Shown piece by piece: positions 23,944 through 35,825 of a stretch of 64,000 nt of DNA. Every line of letters begins with the position of its first letter. The first letter of the stretch is position 1. The position numbers were made by a program, and so were the translations under genes. The stretch is from Phoronis australis (taxonomy: Eukaryota; Phoronida; Phoronidae), in assembly GCA_002633005.1 (NCBI GenBank), contig NMRA01000011.1, positions 1,771,275-1,835,274 on the forward strand. Direction: 5' to 3'. Below the pieces are notes generated by a model. The model saw only the letters and a program-made list of their open reading frames with translations, had not been told where the DNA came from and searched no databases.

Positions 23944-24706
23944 GTAAAGATAAGAGTTAAAACTGTTCATAAGTTTTCGGTTGTAGCTATGTCTCACTTT
24001 TGGTTCACGATTTCAGTTTTTGCTGATTTCCTTTGTCAGAAAACGTAAGGCCAACACCAAACCGTGCTTAAAAGTAATGTCTAAATTACCCAGTACCGTA
24101 CCATAATCACGCCATAATATAAGGTAACTGGACAGCTAGATATAGCAACTTTGTGACTTACCACCTCACAACACTGTATTTGTTTTTTGAAACGGTTAAA
24201 ATTCCGGTTAAAATTCTGTTAACTGCTTCAGCAGCGGCAGACTCATGCCTTCACTAAAGAATCAAGTTCGCACAGGAGTCATTAGAAGAGAAAAGAAGAT
24301 ACAAAACAAAATAATCTTTGTACATCAAGGGGTCGTTTCATTGAAGGTTTAGCCCGATCATACATGTACCTAGTAAGCATGTTTAGTGAAGGTGACTCCG
24401 CATTTTTATGAAAATGAAAACCTCCTACTAAGGTGAGACATGATAATAGTTTGCATTCAAACAGGACAACCTCTTCATAAAACACGGAAAGGAATTTTCA
24501 ATCAATAGAACATCAGGATACGACAGTCTTAGCCGTAACACCAGGCTTAATACCTTTTAACACGAGGCCCAGATATTTATCACCCATCATAACGTACATG
24601 TACACCAAGGTCTGAATATACAATGTACAAAATGTGTGCGTTTGAAGACTTCACAAAATAAATTGTGTGTGTATCAAATAGTAATGACATCTTACAAACT
24701 TTTCAG

Positions 24707-24751
24707 CGGGACATGGTGTAGATGCAAGGTGTCAAAGCCCAAACACTGACG
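24707..24751 (+). CDS. 45-nt phase 1-1 exon, divergent
   Basis: Acceptor AACTTTTCAG, donor GTAAGA. Phase 1 reads GHGVDARCQSPNTDG. Length and phase equal the array exons, but the peptide is too different to call it a direct copy. It is the last N-terminal exon seen before the long repeat-filled intron. Confidence 0.55.
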
Positions 24752-24792
24752 GTAAGAGTGGATCCACTTCACGTATCTTAGTGACCCGCCTC

Positions 24793-25012
24793 CCGTTCAG
24801 TAACGCTAGGACCTCGCTAAAAAGCAAGACTTCGCGAGATTACGTGAGATATTGCCGTGTATTTTAAATGAGAACACGTGACTTTGACTAGCTAACGTGA
24901 GATATTGCTGTGTATTTTAAATGAGAACACGTGACTTTGACTCGCTAGCGTGTTTTAACTAGGTCCTAGCCTACATGTAGGTCCTAGCGTCTACTGAACG
25001 CACGCCCGCATT
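24793..25012. mobile_element. MITE with internal 53-bp duplication
   Basis: The left end GTTCAGTAACGCTAGGACCT is inverted at the right end (TAGGTCCTAGCGTCTACTGAAC). Inside, ACGTGAGATATTGC...GACTTTGACT occurs twice in tandem (about 24,843-24,950). A related copy with similar ends is at 57,655-57,778. Confidence 0.65.
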
Positions 25013-26490
25013 CTACACTCGCATGCGAGTTGTTAACATCGCGAGGATAATTATTCTTTCTGCTTCTATTAGTTAAAAACTTCATAAGCCGGATTTAAAA
25101 GAAGTTAGTTTAATCGATACTTAAGACCAAATAATATATGTATGCTCATTCAAAAAATTCCAAATTTTTCCAACTTAACTGAATTTGATAGGATTTTTTA
25201 ATTTACTTTTTATTTTTGGTTGAGTATCACCTCCTGAAATGGTCGCCGTATAGATTGACAGATGACTCATGCATTATGGGTACTCACTCAAGGGCTGTCA
25301 ATAGGTTATGAGGTTTCCGCTGAAACCCCGCCCACTTTTTAGTTTTTAGAACTAATAGGACAATAAGGCAAAAACACACAAAGCTGAAAGTTACAAAATG
25401 TTTACATTTCATCGATATCTTTCGACTGACAAAACTCTTCCGGAGTCTAAATTGATGAATTTAGAGGAAAGAGTGTCTTTAAAGAAGCGATAGCTAATGC
25501 TGCAATTCACCTGCCCTCGTAAGAAAAGCATGTTTAATTATAGCTTTTGAATTAGAAAACGTGTTTCACAAAATTGGTTTGGACCTGTTCCTTACTCAGA
25601 TTTGGAGTGACTCTGCGTGCTTCGCCTAAATTAAACTGATGGTAGACCTTCGGGTCTTAGTACTTTACTGCCTGTTCACCGAGTGTAGGAGATAGTGGGT
25701 TAGGTTAGTTCCAAACTAGATGGCTGTCACAATTTGGTCCGACTTGGTTATCAATTAGATGGTTATTGTTACATGGTTAATACTGAGGCAAACCCCTTGT
25801 ATACTTATGCTAATGAACTTCGTTTTTCATGCTCGGGTTGCCAGGCACGCTATTGCTGTTACACACGTGTTGCTTGACGCAGTCTACCAGTGATTTGGGT
25901 GTAGTGCAGTTGTGTTTTGCTACGCTCTTTATCTCATGTTTGTGGCACATGGTGCTCATGCCAGTTAAAATGAGTGGGAACAGTAAATGCGATTTATACT
26001 GAAGATTCTCTAGAACTGGTAGCCTACTTGTAATACGACATGTCAGTCGGTTTGTTACGTGCAGCCGGCCTTTATACATGTACATGTAGGTTCCTTCTGA
26101 TTGTGATTCGAAAGTGTATTTATGCTGTTGTTTGTTATGTAGGGTCGTTTGACTTACTTGATTATTGAACCTGTGAAATTTCCAGATGACACTTGTGTTT
26201 TGTCATGACGCTACTGAACCGTGAGTGGTGACTGGTCAAGCTCAAGCAAGGCTGGGGAATGAGTAACAGTCAAGCCAAAGCAGTGAACAGTCGATAAGAG
26301 CTGACAAGCTGTTAGTTGTGGCGCTGTGCTAGCGCTTCAAGAGACATCAATGAACTGTGATAACTTTTTGTGTCAGTTTAGGATCTATTTTTAAGCGGCC
26401 TTGACATTTTGTTTGGAAGTACCGAAAGTATAAATATTGTGTTTATCTTTTTCAATGAGGCGTGGAAATATGTGGCGAACATTTGGTCTG
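25013..26490. other. Intronic stretch without recognised feature
   Basis: No exon with both good splice borders and the expected phase was found. Short reading frames here lack coding character. Some short 'acatgtacatgta' motifs occur near 26,080. Confidence 0.5.
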
Positions 26491-26765
26491 GCCAACACGC
26501 CATCTTTTTTGGTCACATCACGTGACCTAATGAATATCAGTCCGAAAGATATCTACCCCCGACCGGGACTCGAACCCAGGACCTTGTGCTAACCTTGATC
26601 AAGGGTAAGATGCCACGACTAAGTCTGATTGGATTTCTGTGCTACATCAGTGGCCCCCATGGCTCAGTGGCTAGAGCGTCTGCACGGTGGGCAGGTATCT
26701 TTTCGGACTTGTATCAAGTTCATTAGGTCACTTGATGTGACCAAAAAGATGTCGTGCTGACGAGA
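26491..26765. repeat. Inverted pair of tRNA-derived SINE pieces
   Basis: On + at about 26,655, ATGGCTCAGTGGCTAGAGCG resembles a tRNA A-box region. At about 26,568 the minus strand carries GGGTTCGAGTCCCGG, a B-box. The outer parts (GGTCACATCACGTGACC... and ...GGTCACTTGATGTGACC with AAAAAGATG/GCCATCTTTTT) are inverted copies. The whole forms a fold-back of two opposed SINE halves. Confidence 0.6.
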
Positions 26766-27527
26766 ATGCAGAACAAAATTCCGTTAACAACTGATGTCAC
26801 TAGAGTTTTAAAAAACTATAGAAATATAGAATTTACTATTATTAAAATCAACGGTACATTAGAATATCGCAACGAAAAATGCATGGAATTTAGTTCAACT
26901 ATAACGCTGGTAAATGTTTATGTGTGTTTATGTAAGTTTGTATTGTAATTGACAATCTGATATAATGAATGTTTGAAAAAAAAACTAAAAAAATTCGAGT
27001 CAACACTCACTGCTATGAGTTTATGCGTATTGTGTTTGTGGAATATTTGATTTATACTTAAAGGAGCATGCCACCCAAAAAAACAACCTAATTTGTGTCA
27101 GTTTAGATCGAGTAGTTCTACTCCATAACGGCACGCACATGTGCGGTTGCGTTAAATGACACCGGAGGGCAGACGGAGGTGTTGAAATTATCCAATGACG
27201 TAATTGGTTTCACAAGCAGTTTGTTCAGCAGTTCACAACCACTGGTTACTGGTGTCAGCTTATCGCTGGAATTCATCGTTTAACATCAATAACTCATCAA
27301 ACTTCGATGCAAAACCTTTAAAAATACACCGAGTTCTTATAAAAACGTGTTGTTTTATTTGCTGTTACGGATTTATTGGTATTTGGCTAATAAGGTCCGT
27401 AGTAGGAGTTTGGGGTCTGTTCGTAGATAAATTCGAAGTATTTCCCGTGACATACAGACAGGAGAACCCAGATCTGTGTTGTTTATACTTGTGATTTTTT
27501 GAATTCTAAACACACGAAACGTTCGTT

Positions 27528-27620
27528 ATCCTGGCCAGTGGGTCGGAGCTCGATCACGCCCGTCTCGGCCGGCTGGATTGACTCGTTATCCCGGCCAGTG
27601 GCTCGGAAACTGATCACACA
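27528..27620. repeat. Short direct repeat, two 55-bp units
   Basis: CGTTATCCTGGCCAGTGG and CGTTATCCCGGCCAGTGG start two successive units of about 55 bp, each followed by CTCGG/GTCGGA and a GATCAC end. No function is seen. Confidence 0.6.
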
Positions 27621-30377
27621 TCACGAACATAAACCAGCCAAAGTTGGAAACTAAACTTCCAGTCAAGAAAATACTATATTAGTGAACCAAAGTAATGCGC
27701 ACGTGATTATGTTGGTGAATTACCCACGAAACTGCAAATCCACTTACTCGTCGGGAGCCGCGAATTTAGAGTCCTTCTCTCAAACTGCCCATGTGGTTCC
27801 AGTATCCGAAAATACTTACTACATAAAATCTTATTTCGACACCCTTTCTTTATATTCTTTTCGCCTTTCTTGCCAAAAGCGATTTTTGAACAGTAGTTGA
27901 CCCTTCTCTGTGAGCGTATAATTACCGGCTGTCATCGGTTACTTCCGAACCCACATTTCCGGCTCATCAGTTCAGGAACTTTTCCTGAACGCCGCCATTT
28001 TTTCTTGTAACTGAATGTGCTATGGCTTGCTCGAAAAGTCTTCATTATTTTGTTTTATTAGTAATATCTCGTGATTCGTTTGCATATTTAGTGTATTTAT
28101 AGTTTGTAGTTAGTGGTCGTTGATTTTTTTTGGAATGTTACGCGTACTTAGTATGTTAAAATAGCATTGGTGTTTAGTTCCTTACGTAGGCCGGTCGAAC
28201 CTAGGAACCAAATATGGGTCGAACCAATTTTTTTCGGTTTTATTTTTTTCTCGTTTTGAAAAAGTACTTTGCTATCATCGGAAAGGTAATGCATTCTACT
28301 CAGTAAAAATCGAAAAAGTATCAAAATCGGGGCAAGCAGTGTAAAGTTATTGCAAGTTTTGTGGCGAAATTCAAGTTTGGGTCACTTTTTTTGGATCGCG
28401 TCGGCCATATTGGAGGACAGCGGGATACGTTACGAGTTTAAAACTTTGTGTAAATTGTTTTCGCGAACAAATTACGGCGAAATTTAGTTTGACATATCTT
28501 TACTTACTATTCTGCACGATTTAACAGTGTTCACCAAATTTCAGCCTCGCAGTTGTTAGGCCTACTCATTAAGTGATAAATGTCACAATTCCCGTTGGAC
28601 TTCGTCTCATTTCTGGCGGCGCCGACAACATGGCGAATTTTGCTGAACTGAAAGGCACGTTCAATCGGATACTTTGTAATTTGTGGAGATTTATCGTTGA
28701 TACATTTTGACAGACGTTGGTAAAAAAAAGAAACTTTGTTCAATTTTCGTGTTTTTTGTGCAAAAATATAAGATATATTCGAATTATTTTACTGTAAATT
28801 TCCCATTCAGATGATCTTACACTAAGCTAAAAAAATAGTTGAAATAATTTTGAAATGTTTTTTTGTTTGACTGTCAACTGCTGTTCAAGACTTGATTTGG
28901 TGTCACAAAATGATTCATATTTTCAAAATTTTAAGTCTCAATTGCTTTCAAGTCATGTTTTGTAACTTATTGCTTCTTATTTCAGGTTATCAAGTCAACA
29001 ATATGAATAATCTGAATATGAGAAATAAGATATGTTGGATTGTGAAGCTTCAAGCCTCTAATTCTTGTTCCTTGCAACTTCATATTTTTTTAAATGATGC
29101 TTGTTGAATTCTGGTGTAAGGAAACACTATGGTAATAATAACATGTATGTCCACTTTCATATCATGGAAACTGTTGCTGTTGAGCAGTGTTTGTAAGGCT
29201 AAAAGTTGTAAAGTATTGTGCATTTTAAGTTACTTATTATGTTAAAAGGTTGAATCATTTTGGCTTAATGAATAAAAAATGATAACATGTTGTATTGGAC
29301 TTGTCATACTCATGTGCTCGAACGAGCCCCCTTTTTGGAGAACTGGAAAAAGGTCTGCCTCAGTCACAGAAGCATGAATTCCAAACAAACTAGAAAATGA
29401 GACAATATTCCACTAGAAGACAGAAAGTACCAAAATTTAGAGTCTGCAATTCATAGCTCTGAACATACCCACTGAATCTTATAGTAGAAGATAGACATTC
29501 CCAAAATTTCCAGCCCCCCATTGTTTTAGGCTTGGTGCGCTCATACAAAGTCTGGGAAAATCTCTATTGAAAGCCAACAACTTTGCACAGTTCTCCAGAA
29601 CTACCAAGTTCTAAATAATCCTCGTTTGAGCGAGCGCTGTGGCCAGCGACCAGTTACATGTAGGTCTAAGGGTAGCCTTGGCGCAAAGCTGTATAGGCCT
29701 ACTAACAAGCTGTATTCACTGGTAGCTGGTGACTGGGGCTAACTAAGGTCTGCCGCGGCAGTGTGACACGGGACTAACCCAGCAGCCCCTAATTTCATGC
29801 AAGTGTCTGAAACTACCCTTGAATATATGCAGCATTTATGATGTGACCATTTTACTTCTACAAAACATCTTGCAACCGCATGCATTTACCGTTCGCCAGT
29901 GTCTGATCTCGATCCACACCGGGTCCGATAGGCTGCGGTCCCGAGTCTGGCAAAATAATTTGTCAAAAAATTTTCGCCACATTTCTTCAGCAAATTCGAT
30001 AAAATTGTCCGTAGTTTGATTTTATTAAAATTAAGGCGTGCTGTCGATTATTTTATCCCCGTTTGCTTGCTGGTAACAGTACAGGCACTGCTCCAGTCGC
30101 ACTGACGGCGTTTTCTCGGCCTGGGTTCCTGAATGAATTGTACTTCCGGGTTCGCGGCAAGTTCAAAATGGCGGTGTTTCTTCGGGTGCGAATCGTGAGT
30201 GGCGCGTTCATTTAAACTTTTTTCGAGTACGGCGCTTGTATTAGTTATAGAGTAATTTCTTGGATCCTTATAACATCCTCTAACCATGTAATAAGGGTGA
30301 GCAACGCGTGAGAGAAGGACTTTAGGTTCCGCTTTGGCCACAGCACCGCCAGGGCAGAAGTTGTACATTGGCAATCA
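27621..30377. other. Intronic/unknown stretch without supported gene
   Basis: AT-rich sequence with scattered short frames. One acceptor-like site at 28,985 (TTATTTCAG) opens a phase-1 frame to 29,107, but it lacks a donor and the composition is unconvincing. Nothing else is supported. Confidence 0.45.
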
Positions 30378-30620
30378 TTATTACTCTACGCGTGCAAGCG
30401 CAGAGTACTGTTGTTCCTGGGTTTTCTTCAATTTTATTCTTATTCTTATTATTATTATTATTCTGCGCGTGCAAGCGCAGAGTACTGTTGTTCCTGGGTT
30501 TTCTTCAATTTTATTCTTATTCTTATTCTTATTACTCTGCGCGTGCAAGCGCAGAGAACTGTTGTTCCTGGGTTTTCTTCAATTTTATTCTTATTCTTCT
30601 TATTCTTCTTCCGACCAACT
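30378..30620. repeat. Tandem repeat, three units of about 75 bp
   Basis: The unit CGCGTGCAAGCGCAGAG followed by TACTGTTGTTCCTGGG and a TTATTCTTATT-rich tail occurs at 30,389, 30,466 and 30,540. The related tag ACGCACGCGCAGAG marks the ends of the compound repeat at 32,102 and 34,312. Confidence 0.85.
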
Positions 30621-30876
30621 TTGAGGCTTAATAACTCAAAATTGAGTGCAGGCACGATCTTTAACTTCAGCACATGATTTTTGACAGTACATAAATTTTG
30701 ATTCGTTATATAATCATATTCCATAATGCACCGGAAGGGGTCGTTTGGTGCAAAGGTCATATAATTTTCAAAATGCCACTCCTCCTTCAGTTTTAAAGCT
30801 ACCTTTTCCACATTCGGTGCATGAAAATTAAAAAAATTGCTTTTCTACGTAATCGAATCATCCAATCAGATAAAAC

Positions 30877-30889
30877 AGGTCAAAGGTCA
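30877..30889 (+). promoter_or_regulatory. Perfect DR1 nuclear-receptor-type motif
   Basis: The sequence is AGGTCAAAGGTCA, two direct AGGTCA half-sites separated by one base, the consensus bound by RXR heterodimers, HNF4 and COUP-TF. It lies in a repeat and binding is not shown. Confidence 0.45.
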
Positions 30890-31259
30890 TTAGGTGCAAA
30901 ATAAAATTTTGAGCTTAAGTCTTCAAATTCACAAGTCTGATTGGCACAGGTAATTCAATTCGAAATCCAAAGTTTCAGGTCATTTAGTGCAACCATGGGG
31001 TCATTAGGTGCATTTTTAGTCAGAAAATTTGTCCTTTTCATTCACCAAGTATCCTGTTAGACAACTCTGATTCTCAGCAATAAATATACTTTTCACGGAC
31101 TTTGCAGTCAATAAGTGCAAAGGTCACCTACTCTTGACAAGGTTAATCTTCATATATTTTTCAAGGAATTCTCTTCAATTTCAGCACATTGATGTAAACC
31201 CACATGTCAATGCAATACCCTACTTTACTAAGCAATGGGGCCACCCAATCAGAGAAAAT

Positions 31260-31272
31260 AGGTCAAAGGTCA
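31260..31272 (+). promoter_or_regulatory. Perfect DR1 nuclear-receptor-type motif
   Basis: A second AGGTCAAAGGTCA, in the equivalent position of the next subrepeat. Other subrepeats carry degenerate forms (for example AGGTCGAAGGTCA near 31,687 and AGGTCAAAGGCCA near 32,451). Confidence 0.45.
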
Positions 31273-34200
31273 TTGAGTGCAAACTAAAATTTTGAGCTAG
31301 ACACTCCAAATTCACAAGTCTGATTGGTACGTCTAATTCAATTCGAAATACAAAGTTTCAGGTCATTTAGTGCAACCATGGGGGTAATTAGGTGCATTTT
31401 TCTTCTGAAAATTTGTCCCTTTCATTCACCAAGAATTCTGATGTGTCATCCGTTAGACATCTGTGATTCTCAGCATTATACACACTTCTCATGGGCTTTG
31501 CAATAATTCTCCTCAAGATGCTTATAATGCACCGGATATGGTCAATTAGTGCAAAGGTCATATAACGTTCAAAATCCCCGCCATTTTTCAAGGAAATCTT
31601 TTCAAGTTCAGCACACTGGTTTTACTTACCATGCCAATCGAAAGCCCTATTTTACTTCACAATATGCCTAACCAATCAGAAAATTAGGTCGAAGGTCATT
31701 GAGTGCAAACTAAAATTTTGAGCTAGAGACTTCAAAATTACATATCTGTTTAGTTAATGTAATTGAGTTTGAATTCTAAATTATCATGTCATTTGGTGCA
31801 CCCATGAGGTCATAAGGTGCATTTTTCTTCTGAAACTTTGACCAATTCATTCATGTTGTATTCTGAAGTGCTTAAAGTAAAACATTTGTGATTATTAGCA
31901 TTAACCACATTTTAATCGAGTTAACAATTACTCCATCATCGGGGCTCATAATGCGGCGAAAGAGGTCAATTTGTGGAAAGGTAATCAAAATATTAACATG
32001 TAATTTTTCCTACAATTTTAAAGAATTCCTTTTCAAATATTCCTTTTGAAATTGGTAAACGGGTTACTGACAGTAACTTCCCATAAAAATTCCTTTAATA
32101 CGCACGCGCAGAGTCCATTATTGTCACACCGTGACAATAATCTTTTTAGTTCTTCTTATTCTTCTTCCGACCAACTTTGAGTTTTAATAACTCCAAATTG
32201 GGTGCAGCTACGTTCTTTAAATTCCGCATAACATTTTTGACAGCACATAAATTTTGATTCGTTATGTAATCATATTCCATAGTGCACCGGAAGAGGTCAT
32301 TTGGTGCAAAGGTCAAATAATTTTCAAAATGCTACTCCTTCGTTAACTGAAAAGCTATTCTTTTTAAGTTCAGTACACAGGTATAAGTCAATAAGGCAAT
32401 TTGAAAAAAAATACTTTTTTAAGTAATCGGGTCATCCAATCAGGTTAAACAGGTCAAAGGCCATTAGGTGGAAACTGAAATTTTGAGCTAGACTCCTCAA
32501 ATTTACTGGTATGATTGGCACAGGTAATTCAATTCGGAATCTAAAGTTTCAGGTCATTTAGTGCAATCATGGGGTCATTTGGTGCATTTTTCTTCTGAAA
32601 ATTTGACCTTTTTTCATTCACCAAGTATTCTGATGTGTCAACTGTTAGACAACTGTGATTCTCAGTATTAAACACATTTTTCATGGACTTTGCAATATTT
32701 CTCCTCAAGACGCTTATAATGCACCGGATAGGGTCAATTGCCAGTGACCTATCGCCAAGATCCTGGGTGACTGCTTAAGTGACCAATCAGAACGTAGCAT
32801 TGTTGACATACCATCGTTTCCAAGCCGCCATTTTAACCGACAAACAAAACGTTGCCGGGTAAAACTTATTGTTTGTTTGTCGACATTACGCAAGGGGCGG
32901 GGCTTGCGATAGGTCAATTAGTGTAAAATTCATCTAACGTTCAAAATGTTACATCTCACGTTTTTCAAGGAATTCTTTTCAATTTCACCACACTGGGGTA
33001 AGTCAACATGCCAATTGAACACCCTATTTTATTACGCAATAGGCATAACCAATCAGAAGAAATACTTCGAAGGTCATTGAGTGCAAACTAAAACTTTGAG
33101 CTAGACACTTCAAATTCACAAGTCTGATTTGTACTTCTAATTCAATTTCAATTACGAAGTTTCAGGTCATTTAGTGCAACCATTGTGTCATTAGGTGCAT
33201 TTTTCTTCTGAAAATTTGTCCTTTTCATTCACCAAGTAGTCTGATGTGTCAACCGTTAGACAGATTCTCAGCATTAAATATCCTTTTCACGGGCTTGTAT
33301 TGCATTGGATAGTGTCAATTAGTGCAAAGGTCATATACTTTTGAAAATTTTATTTCTTCTACATTTTTCAAGTAATTCTCTACAATTTTACAATTTTTTA
33401 GCACAATGGTGTAAACCTACATGCCAATGAAATACCCTACTTTACTAAGCAATAAGGTCATCCAGTCAGAGAAAGTAGTTCGAAGGTCATTGAGTGCAAA
33501 CTAAAATTTTGAGCTAGACACTTCAAATTCACAAATCTGATTGGTACGTCTAATTCAATTTGAAATACGAAGTTTCAGGTCATTTAAAGCAACCATGGGG
33601 TGATTATGTGCATTTGTCGTCTGAAAATTTGTCCTTTTCATTCACCAAGTATTCTGGTGTGTCAACCGTTAGACAACTGTTTTTCTCAGCATTAAACACA
33701 CTCTTCAGGGGCTTTGCAATAATTCTCCTCAAGACGCTTATAATGCACCGCATAGGGTCAATTAGTGCAAAGGTCATTTAACAATCAAAATCATACATCC
33801 TCTACATTTTTCAAGAAATTCTTTTCAAGTTCAGCACACTGGTGTAAGTCACCATGACAATCGAACGTCCTAGTTTAGTATGCAAAAGGCCTAACCAATC
33901 AGAAAAATAGGTCAAAAGTGATTGAGTGTAAACTAAAATTTTGTGCTACAGACTTCAAAATTACATAACTGTTTAGTAAAGTGCGATTGAGTTTGATTTC
34001 TAAATTTTCAGGTCATTTGGTGCACCCATGGGGTCATCAGGTTCTCTTTTCTTCTGAAAGTTTGACCAATTCATTCATCTTGTATTCTGAAGCATTTAAA
34101 GTAAAACATCAGTGATTGTTAGCATCAACCACACTTTTAATTGAGTTTAGAAATTTTCCCTCATCGAGGCTTATAATGCACCGGAAGAGGTCAATTAGTG

Positions 34201-34361
34201 GAAAGGTCATTAAAATATTAACATGTAATTTCTCTTACAATTTTAAAGAATTCCTTCTCATATTGGTAAACGGGTTACTGTCAATAACTTCCCATAACAA
34301 TTTCAGTAATACGCACGCGCACTGTCCATTGTTGTCACGCCGTGACAAAAATCTTTCTAGT

Positions 34362-34715
34362 TCACAATTGGTGTGCAATCAGCTTGGGCAGCAAATTTGC
34401 GTGTACAACGCCAAACTTGATTGAGCTCGCTCATTTGGGTTACTTAAATCAATTAATCCAAGACGTCGTTCCCGAAAAAGCAGTTTTATTGCTCTAAGTC
34501 AGAAAAGATTTACCGATGAAAATTACGAAGCACGGTGACCAGGCGGATTTTTGGACCTTGCTGACGTTTCATTCTGGGTCATAATACATGAAAATAGGTC
34601 AAGTTAAGTGGCGCTCCCGGCCAGCAAAATCGGCCAAAATATAATTCAACTCTAACGAAAACGTTTCGTAATTGAAGCATGCAGTATATCTACACTGAGA
34701 GCTAATTAAAGTATT
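34362..34715 (+). repeat. Dispersed repeat, direct partner of 3860-4215
   Basis: Contains TTGATTGAGCTCG, AATCCAAGACGTCGTT and CAGTATATCTACACTGAGAG in the same order as the first copy. It directly follows the compound repeat. Confidence 0.6.
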
Positions 34716-34869
34716 TACATAAAATTAAAGGAGAATGACACACCAAATTTAATTAGATATCCACATCGCTTCTTATACGGTCGACCTCACCTAGCCGAGA
34801 GGTGTTGCGTTAACATGTGAGGAAGGTGAAAAACGAAGCAGCGACGTCAGTGGTTCGTCTGCAGAGTGA

Positions 34870-35125
34870 ATGTCGCTATATTGCGGTGCACTGTTCCCGC
34901 TTGTCCGAACTATGAAACCGCGAAGAAAGCGGTTATACTGTTTTCTCGACTTCTTCGAGAACCCAAATTGCTTAGGGAGTGGCTCACGGTAGTGAAGAAT
35001 GAAAGGTAAGCTGTTAATAGCAAGTATGAGGCCGTGAAACATCTCCGTGTCTGTTGCCGGCATTTCGTCGACAGTGATTTCCCTGCCGCATTCCGGTTCA
35101 CCAAAGAACTATCCATATGTTCCGT
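34870..35125 (+). pseudogene. Degenerate THAP-type zinc-finger domain
   Basis: THAP domains are C2CH zinc-dependent DNA-binding modules found in host factors and P-element-type transposases. Here the frame from 34,911 gives LFSRLLREPKLLREWL, an in-frame TAA at 35,007-35,009, then HLRVCCRHFVDSDF in the same frame, which matches the typical C-x2-H end (C-C-R-H-F). The N-terminal Cys pair lies upstream near 34,880 in another frame. A stop and a frameshift mark it as a relic, unless the AGGTAAGC at 35,004 is a genuine donor. It sits in the intron upstream of the membrane exon and probably derives from a mobile element. Confidence 0.6.
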
Positions 35126-35410
35126 TGCCTGTGCATGTTCACGGCGCCTCTCTAGTATTTCTTGATCAGTGTATTTCGGTTCGAACTGATAGCCTGTGAA
35201 ACCTAACGATCCGACCGTGAAGTTTTCGTCGGATGAGCTCTTAACTTAGTCGGGATTGGCGCCTGCTAGTTGCCATGTAGACGTTTATTCTTATGCGTTC
35301 TGTTTCAAAATGAATTATTCAAATCCTAACCAATGCTTATATGAAATTGAAACAAAGCCTGTCTCACTAGATAGAAAAAGTAATGCCCTGGAGTGCTCGT
35401 GAGTGCAAAT

Positions 35411-35542
35411 GTTCTCAGTCGTTATCCCCCTAACCTAGAGCCCTCGTGGATTTTGTGGAATTTTCACGCCCCTCGGGCAATAATTCTCCAAAATCCACTG
35501 AGGCTCTAGATAACGGGGGACGACGACTTCGCCATGTAATAA
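35411..35542. mobile_element. Hairpin MITE, third copy
   Basis: Ends TTCTCAGTCGTTATCCCC and its inverse ACGACTTCGCCATGTAATAAT match the hairpins at 5842-6000 and 47,318-47,464. The interior has inverted GAGCCCTCGTGGATTTT/AAAATCCACTGAGGCTC arms. Confidence 0.75.
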
Positions 35543-35600
35543 TCTGTGTATATTTTTGCGATGCAACTGGAAGTATATAGATTGACTTTTCTTTCTTCAG

Positions 35601-35825
35601 GTTCTGCGTACGTCCATGATTGTGCCATCAGACCTGTTATCCCGATTAGCCTTATTTTGACTGGGCTTTTCTTTATAGGCTGTGCCTCTTTTGTGCGTTT
35701 TGTGTACCTGGAGGCTAAAAACATGACAAGTCTATCGTGTTCCTACCACTAGGGCAACATTCGAATGTGGACGATTTGGGTCGGTATTTCCTTGGCTGCT
35801 GTACTGTTCACGTGGACCATACTTG
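35601..35825 (+). CDS. 225-nt membrane exon with in-frame TAG
   Basis: Acceptor TTTCTTCAG, donor GTGAGA, phase 1 at both ends. The frame begins GSAYVHDCAIRPVIPI, followed by a hydrophobic run SLILTGLFFIGCASFV, a short polar part with an N-M-T sequon, an in-frame TAG at 35,750-35,752, then GNIRMWTIWVGISLAAVLFT in the same frame, a second hydrophobic run. The D-C-x4-P-x-IPI start followed by a membrane helix and a later W-rich helix resembles TMEM272-like proteins. The stop may be a pseudogenising change, an assembly error, or the true end of a short isoform. Confidence 0.6.

Larger units (their letters stand above)
30611..34361. repeat. Compound repeat, two large units with about 400-bp subrepeats
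   Basis: Two units (about 30,611-32,155 and 32,166-34,361) each start with CCGACCAACTTTGAG and end with ACGCACGCGCA...GTCACACCGTGACAA-like sequence. Inside, a segment GGTCATTTAGTGCAACCATG plus TTTTTCTTCTGAAAATTTG recurs near 30,985, 31,363, 31,783 (diverged), 32,553, 33,168, 33,579 and 34,013. Many copies carry AGGTCA-type half-sites. No reading frame is conserved. Confidence 0.8.

Noticed and set aside
28986-29107. Acceptor-led phase-1 frame as an extra exon of the membrane gene
   Set aside because: No donor, Asn/Leu-rich AT-driven composition, and no similarity to the other exons.
30334-30677. Overlapping 87-96-codon frames
   Set aside because: Produced by a 75-bp tandem repeat with TTATTCTTATT tails. 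All frames are open because of repetition.
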